The translations under genes and the position numbers were made by a program. Shown here one piece after another: positions 40,836 to 45,175 of a DNA stretch of 45,175 nucleotides (positions within the stretch are counted from its first letter, which is position 1; every line of letters starts with the position of its first letter). Origin of the DNA: Nitrospirae bacterium MYbinv3 (GTDB lineage: Bacteria; Nitrospirota; Thermodesulfovibrionia; Thermodesulfovibrionales; Magnetobacteriaceae); NCBI GenBank assembly GCA_002753395.1, contig PEAB01000022.1:1-45175 (forward strand), read 5' to 3'. Below the pieces are notes generated by a model. That model was given only the letters and a program-made list of their open reading frames with translations. It had not been told where the DNA came from and did not search any database.

Positions 40836-43067
40836 ATGCCGTTGCTAAAAGCACTCAAGCCAAATGTAAGCCAGTCCCTTATCGGGATCGTTATGGTTAT
40901 CATCGTCTGTATGGGCGTGGTTACAGCGGTGCGGTATCATCAGTATGGGCAGTGGAAGGAGACGCCCGTCAAGTATTTTGTAAACTCAACCCCGATGATG
41001 TCCGCACTGGATGCCTTCTACTGGCTCAGACTGGCTCGTGAATACAAAACCGGAGCTTACTTTCAAGGCGATAACGATAAGCTCAGAAACTACCCCACTG
41101 GATTGCCAAGACCCGAACGTGTTCCCCTCTTGTGTCTGCTTATAGCTAAACTATCCGTGTTTTTTGACGATAACCTCTACGTAACCAGCGTATACCTGAT
41201 CATGTTCCTCTCAGGGTTGTTTCTGATACCCTTTTTGCTTTACTTCTCTAAGAGCGGCTACCCAGCAGCCGGCATAGTGGGCTGCCTTGTGGGAACGTTC
41301 AATAGCGTGTATTTTGCTCGAACCTCTGCTGGCTGGGTCGATACGGACGCTCTCAATCTGTTCTTCCCGTTTCTGACATCTCTATTGATACTCCTTGCAT
41401 GTAACACCAGCCACAAGAAATACACATATCTGTACAGCGCATTGGCAGGACTAACGCTATTTGCTTTTTCGTTTTGGTATACGGCTTGGCACTTTTTTAT
41501 TGCATACCTGATAACGCTCATCTTCTCACTTTCTATCAACAGGGCTGAGGTAAAGACCGTACCTGTTGCAGCGCTTGTATTTCTGCTCTTTTCTGCACCA
41601 GGTGTCTTTGGGGATAAATTACCTGGCGTATCTTTGGGTATAGCAAGCTATAAATACCTGCTTGTCTTGTTTGTGATCGCCAGCGTTATGATCCTTGTCT
41701 TGTCCACCAATATCATAAAAAACAAACGGATGAGATGGATTTCTTTACTGACATTCGTTATCATTATCGCAGCCTTACTCCATCAAACCATCAAGATAGA
41801 CAGGTTTGCCACAACTGATATCATCGCTAACACCAAGAACTTTATATCAAGTTACATCCTTCAAAATCTCTCAAGCGATCAGCCCTCATTAGACCAGCCA
41901 ACAAAGGTAAGCACAGGTGTGGCCTCTGTACCAATACGTGAGGTTATACGAGAGCCGCTCAGAGATATTCTGTCATACATCTTGCATAATCAGGCGCTAA
42001 GCGTCGCTGGTCTTGTGTTGTTCTTTCTGTTTGTGATCCTGCATATAAAACAGGCAGCGCCGTTAGCGCCAGTGGTGTTTGTTGGGCTTATGTCCCTATT
42101 GGGTTCCAACAGGTTCGTCATGTACCTTGCCCCTTTTGCAGGGGTTGGTTTTGGATATGCGTTGACGGTAGGTCTGGCCTACTTGTTTGAAAAGCTGTGC
42201 ATACGGAGACCGTTTGTCAAGGAGTTAGCCGTCTACGCCGTTTCATTTTGCTTTTTCTTGTTGATCCTGACACAGACTGCCTACGACTACATACCGCAGC
42301 CGGCCATCTCGGCGCAGACATACTCGGATTACTTGGATATCAAAAACCGTCTGCCAGCAAACTCTGTTATCCTGTCGTGGTGGGATAACGGTTACATCAT
42401 TGAGGATATAACCGGATTTGCCACGTTTACAGACGGTGGATATCAGAGAACGAATAAGACATACCTGTTATCCCTAGGCATCACGTCCAAGAGTCAGACA
42501 GAGCTTTACAACGTTATAAGCCTATTAAATGGCAACGGCTCACGTGTGACCCCAGAGGCCATATTAAGCGGTCAGACCTCTAACACCGTTATGGATAACG
42601 TCAAAAACGATAGACTCTACCTCCTGTATACAAGAGATCTGATCTTGAAGTTCTCATGGATCTACTCTATCCGCGGTGTTGACCCGACGCGTCACTCTGC
42701 CAAAAACGAACTTGTACTACTACAATTACAGTGTAATACATTCGTAAATAACGTTTATGGCTGCATCAAATACCAGGTTGATATGAATAGAGGTCTCGTC
42801 AACAACACCTTCCCCATCAAGAAGGCCATTTACGTCAGAGGGGGCACTGTCATCAAAGAAGTCGATTATCCAAATAAGAGCGGTCTGTACCTTGAACTGT
42901 TCGTACGGGATATGGACGTCATTGCCCTCTATCTGATGAACGAAGAGGTTTACTCCTCAAATTTCAATCAGATGTACGTACTAGGCAACTATGACAAAAA
43001 CCTATATGAGGAGACATACAACGATTTTCCTGCTGTAAGATTGTTTAAAGTAAAAGGGACTATCTGA
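40836..43067 (+). CDS. STT3/PglB-type oligosaccharyltransferase
   Basis: A 743-residue GT66-type membrane enzyme that would transfer a lipid-linked glycan to protein asparagines in the periplasm. Family marks are the first-loop aspartate in MMSALDAFYWLRLA (D59), the second metal site WVDTDALNLF (D168, D170), about 13 membrane helices to residue 490, and the C-terminal catalytic motif SWWDNGYIIEDITG (WWDNG near 515, a variant of WWDYG). GTGAGG precedes the ATG. No flippase or other pgl gene is nearby. Its stop TGA (43065-43067) lies in a family D repeat, so the last three residues may be repeat-derived. Confidence 0.88.
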   Translation: MPLLKALKPNVSQSLIGIVMVIIVCMGVVTAVRYHQYGQWKETPVKYFVNSTPMMSALDAFYWLRLAREYKTGAYFQGDNDKLRNYPTGLPRPERVPLLCLLIAKLSVFFDDNLYVTSVYLIMFLSGLFLIPFLLYFSKSGYPAAGIVGCLVGTFNSVYFARTSAGWVDTDALNLFFPFLTSLLILLACNTSHKKYTYLYSALAGLTLFAFSFWYTAWHFFIAYLITLIFSLSINRAEVKTVPVAALVFLLFSAPGVFGDKLPGVSLGIASYKYLLVLFVIASVMILVLSTNIIKNKRMRWISLLTFVIIIAALLHQTIKIDRFATTDIIANTKNFISSYILQNLSSDQPSLDQPTKVSTGVASVPIREVIREPLRDILSYILHNQALSVAGLVLFFLFVILHIKQAAPLAPVVFVGLMSLLGSNRFVMYLAPFAGVGFGYALTVGLAYLFEKLCIRRPFVKELAVYAVSFCFFLLILTQTAYDYIPQPAISAQTYSDYLDIKNRLPANSVILSWWDNGYIIEDITGFATFTDGGYQRTNKTYLLSLGITSKSQTELYNVISLLNGNGSRVTPEAILSGQTSNTVMDNVKNDRLYLLYTRDLILKFSWIYSIRGVDPTRHSAKNELVLLQLQCNTFVNNVYGCIKYQVDMNRGLVNNTFPIKKAIYVRGGTVIKEVDYPNKSGLYLELFVRDMDVIALYLMNEEVYSSNFNQMYVLGNYDKNLYEETYNDFPAVRLFKVKGTI

Positions 43068-43119
43068 ACCAGGATTACACGGATTAAAGGATTTACAGGA
43101 AAAAGGTTTTAATCCGTAC

Positions 43120-43360
43120 TTTTGCACTTTTTTATAAACCAGTATTTTATGCAGCTCTTGAAAATAGATTCCCGGTAATAGTTCACCCATATGTATTAAG
43201 AAGGGAGGGCTTTGCCCTCCCTCAGACCCACCCACAAGGGGACCAGCCCCCTTGACCCCATAATATCGCATGTTTAGACACAATGTTTCAAGCGTATACT
43301 GAACTATTACGATTCCCGCTTTCGCGGAAATGACAGTAAATGGCGTATATAGCCCCTATA
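43120..43360. repeat. Family F element fragment, interrupted by family G
   Basis: Up to GATTCCCG at 43174 it matches the reverse complement of the 19059-19194 copy almost exactly (TTTTGCACTTTTTTATAAAC ... CTCTTGAAAATAGATTCCCG). After the insertion it continues with CGCTTTCGCGGAAATGACAG to TAGCCCCTATA. The outer right end is deleted. Confidence 0.78.
43175..43310. mobile_element. Family G TIR element (136 bp) with 8-bp target duplication
   Basis: GTAATAGTTCA (43175-43185) and TGAACTATTAC (43300-43310) are perfect 11-bp inverts. GATTCCCG is duplicated at 43167-43174 and 43311-43318. The core is the GC-rich module. The family F copy at 19059 shows the empty site, with a single GATTCCCG. Confidence 0.92.
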
Positions 43361-43522
43361 GTTTAATTAATCATGGTAATCCCTTAATCTGTTAAATCGT
43401 GGTTCAGTATACTTTTATTGCAACCATATGGAATTGCTAACATTGTCAAACTAATTGACACTGTTGGTGTAAAGGCGGTATTCTACACGAGGAGCATATT
43501 TCAGCCTGGAGGCTTTATATAG

Positions 43523-44956
43523 ATGTTACGTGAGATCTCAAAGATTGCTGAATCGTCTGATACCTTAGAAGAGATATTGGACAAGGTAAACGATTACTGT
43601 AGGAGGACTGTAGACACTTTTCAGACGTTGACTGTCTTTGTTGATCGTGGTTTTCCGACCTTTTGCTACATCAAGGAGAACAAGAAGATACTCTTGAACC
43701 TGACCGTGCCCTGGGAGAGCATTGCCGGTGATTGCATAAGGGAGAAAAAGCAGATCATCACGTATGCCCCGTCCTGTCCACTTTATTATCACTACCCCGC
43801 CGAGAGTACCGGCTTTTACATAGCCCACATCATCGCCAAGCCGTTGAGTTTTCTGAACACGACCTTTGGCTGCATGGAGTTTTTGATGGAGCGGGAGCCG
43901 CGGCAGCCGGATGTAAATCTGTTTCGCGACATAGGGGATTACTTTGCTCCGATAATCTATTTGCAGGAATGGCACTCTATCGAGCGGCGTAAGGCTCATG
44001 CCATAAAGAACAAGGCGTTTTTGGGGGTCTTGACCTTGTTTGACAACGACATAGACGAGCAGGAAAGGCAAACAACCATAAATGAGACCTTTAACGAGAT
44101 CAGCCTCTTGAGTGAAGACTTTTTAAAGCTGACCGGTTTAAAATGTGAGATGAAAAAGAGCAGCGTAAGCGATATCGTCTTCACGGTATCGGAGAAGCTC
44201 AACAAGCTGGCCAAGTTCAACAACGAGGACGTAACTATACGTCATGACTTGACGTCGGGTCTAGAGTTGGTTTGTGATGAGTTTGCGATACGTGAGGAGG
44301 TTCTCTTTAACATCATCAAGAACGTGTGGGAAGAGTGGCAGAGGCACCAGCAGGTAAAGCGGGTGATTGAGTTTAAGACGTACAGTGAGGGGGACTACGC
44401 GGTCATAGAGATCAAGGACAACGCCGGAGGGATACCGGATAAGATAGCGTCACGGTTCTTCTTGCCGTTTGAGAGTTCCAAGGGGAGCGGGCGGGGTGTT
44501 GGGATGAACATAGCCTATCAGGTGATGAAGCGGCACAATGGGGAGATCACGTTTAACACGCGGCCGGGGGACGGGACGACGTTTTACATACGATTGTCGA
44601 TGTTGAGTGAGGATTTGAGGGGGTTTTCGAGGCTTAACGTGGACAAGAAGAACGAGCTTGTCTCATTGGCGTTTGAGGCACATGTAAGCGCGGGCATCTT
44701 GCTGGATATAAGCATGGGGGGGATGTCAGGATTGTTTAAGATGAGCGCCCCTTATCCACAGATATCGAGCAGTGTACTGGTTTTTTTGGAGGCGGGCAAT
44801 GCCGGCAGCATCACGGAGATAAACGGGCTGGTGGCCAGGATAGAGGTGTTGGAGGGCTACAGGGACTCCGAGTACATAAAGGTGGCCGTGAAGTTCACCG
44901 ACGTCCTCGACCTGAAGAAGAAGGAGAGTCTGATGAAGGCCCTGGCTGTGTTGTGA
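43523..44956 (+). CDS. GAF-HATPase-PilZ signalling protein
   Basis: A 477-residue cytosolic protein. An N-terminal GAF-like sensor (about 1-150) is followed by a helical region with a possible phospho-acceptor histidine (RRKAHAIKNKAFLGVL), an ATPase domain with N-box FNIIKNVWEEWQ, G1 DNAGGIPDKI and G2 GSGRGVGMNIA, and a C-terminal PilZ domain. The PilZ part has RGFSR (RxxxR) and DISMGG (DxSxxG), the c-di-GMP binding signature. So a kinase-like ATPase may be regulated by c-di-GMP. The acceptor histidine is less canonical than in HisKA kinases, so it could be an anti-sigma-like or degenerate kinase. GGAGG precedes the ATG. The gene ends at a transposase fragment. Confidence 0.85.
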   Translation: MLREISKIAESSDTLEEILDKVNDYCRRTVDTFQTLTVFVDRGFPTFCYIKENKKILLNLTVPWESIAGDCIREKKQIITYAPSCPLYYHYPAESTGFYIAHIIAKPLSFLNTTFGCMEFLMEREPRQPDVNLFRDIGDYFAPIIYLQEWHSIERRKAHAIKNKAFLGVLTLFDNDIDEQERQTTINETFNEISLLSEDFLKLTGLKCEMKKSSVSDIVFTVSEKLNKLAKFNNEDVTIRHDLTSGLELVCDEFAIREEVLFNIIKNVWEEWQRHQQVKRVIEFKTYSEGDYAVIEIKDNAGGIPDKIASRFFLPFESSKGSGRGVGMNIAYQVMKRHNGEITFNTRPGDGTTFYIRLSMLSEDLRGFSRLNVDKKNELVSLAFEAHVSAGILLDISMGGMSGLFKMSAPYPQISSSVLVFLEAGNAGSITEINGLVARIEVLEGYRDSEYIKVAVKFTDVLDLKKKESLMKALAVL

Positions 44957-45175
44957 TACGCAGAAAAGGAAGGCTCACCCTAGGTTAAATGTAATTGTTG
45001 TCTCTGACAGCCTTCATAGCAAGCAGCCATTTATAGAGCATTTAAAGACTAACGGGATGAGTTGCATATTAGTCTCAAAAGAGGGTGATCATAAACTCAT
45101 GATGGAGTGGGTTAGAGAACAGAGGATGTTAAAAGAGGTTTCACGGTTTGAGGTAAAGGATTTTACAGGCCGGCT
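44957..45175 (+). pseudogene. transposase fragment (DDE type), cut by the window edge
   Basis: In one frame from about 44955, TQKRKAHPRLNVIVVSDSLH, SKQPFIEHLKTNGMSCILVS and KEGDHKLMMEWVREQ read through to the window end without a stop. The pattern (V.D.L.S..PFI..L....M..IL..K..DHK) is that of the catalytic middle of DDE transposases. No start codon or N-terminal part exists upstream, because the frame begins at the end of the PilZ gene, so this is a 5'-truncated copy. Whether it is intact beyond the edge is unknown. Confidence 0.6.

Larger units (their letters stand above)
43056..43448. repeat. Family D element, interrupted by nested F and G elements
   Basis: GGGACTATCTGAACCAGGAT at the left and ATCGTGGTTCAGTATAC...TTGCAACCATATGGAATT...ACATTGTC at the right are family D halves. 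Between them lie family F (from 43120) and, inside that, family G. The left half contains the STT3-like gene's stop codon. Confidence 0.75.

Overview
The window reads as a chromosomal segment of a Gram-negative, anaerobically respiring bacterium. It carries a Lol lipoprotein-export operon (outer membrane), NrfHA cytochrome c nitrite reductase, an Amt channel, many multi-domain histidine kinases, a CrtI-type desaturase and an STT3/PglB-type oligosaccharyltransferase. This combination, with the heavy load of short dispersed repeats, fits Nitrospirota (possibly a magnetotactic-type member) or a deltaproteobacterial relative. That assignment is inference: there is no rRNA or ribosomal marker gene here.

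Layout. 1-4.5 kb: ribD overlapping a glycosyltransferase, a second glycosyltransferase, and a coiled-coil membrane protein. 5-8.7 kb (minus strand): lysS, lolC/E, a small membrane protein and lolD in one tight operon. 8.8-9.5 kb: two small minus-strand genes, one with a probable frameshift. 9.5-12.6 kb: tandem sigma70-like promoters followed by a Clp-type AAA+ ATPase (frameshifted near its 3' end), a radical-SAM activase-like protein and a zinc-ribbon/FHA protein, an uncommon three-gene unit. 12.8-15.6 kb: YkgJ-like CxxCxxCC protein, FAD/NAD oxidoreductase, Rpn-family nuclease. 16-18.1 kb (minus): a CrtI-type desaturase downstream of a peroxiredoxin-like gene that reads through an in-frame TGA. 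That TGA sits exactly at the family's first redox cysteine and is followed by a bacterial SECIS-like hairpin, so it is a strong selenoprotein candidate. 18.7-25.8 kb: Rieske protein, an unpaired FtsX-like permease, a PAS-rich kinase and a REC-GGDEF regulator. 26.1-27.8 kb: an AAA15-type ATPase overlapping or abutting a TOPRIM protein, resembling PARIS-like defence pairs. 28-31.8 kb: methyltransferase, decayed DUF4338/transposase remnant, truncated tRNA-Leu and oligoendopeptidase F. 32-35.5 kb: sigma54-type promoter, nrfHA and amtB. 35.6-40.6 kb (minus): a periplasmic solute-binding protein next to a giant sensor kinase. 40.8-45 kb: STT3/PglB-type transferase, a GAF-HATPase-PilZ protein and a transposase fragment at the window edge.

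The most striking large-scale signal is a population of short non-coding elements in at least seven terminal-inverted-repeat (TIR) families, named A-G here. Several copies have perfect 8-9 bp target duplications, and copies are nested inside one another up to three levels deep. Several families share an interchangeable GC-rich core. The elements also enter genes. They supply stop codons or C-terminal tails to the CrtI-like desaturase, the TOPRIM protein, the STT3-like protein and the giant kinase; they form the leader of the AAA+ gene; and one core appears to have become an in-frame peptide in a kinase GAF domain.

Functional links. NrfHA makes ammonium from nitrite at the membrane and AmtB moves ammonium; the neighbouring solute-binding protein and kinase may sense a related small solute (inference). 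The peroxiredoxin-like selenoprotein candidate and the desaturase are co-transcribed, 3 nt apart.
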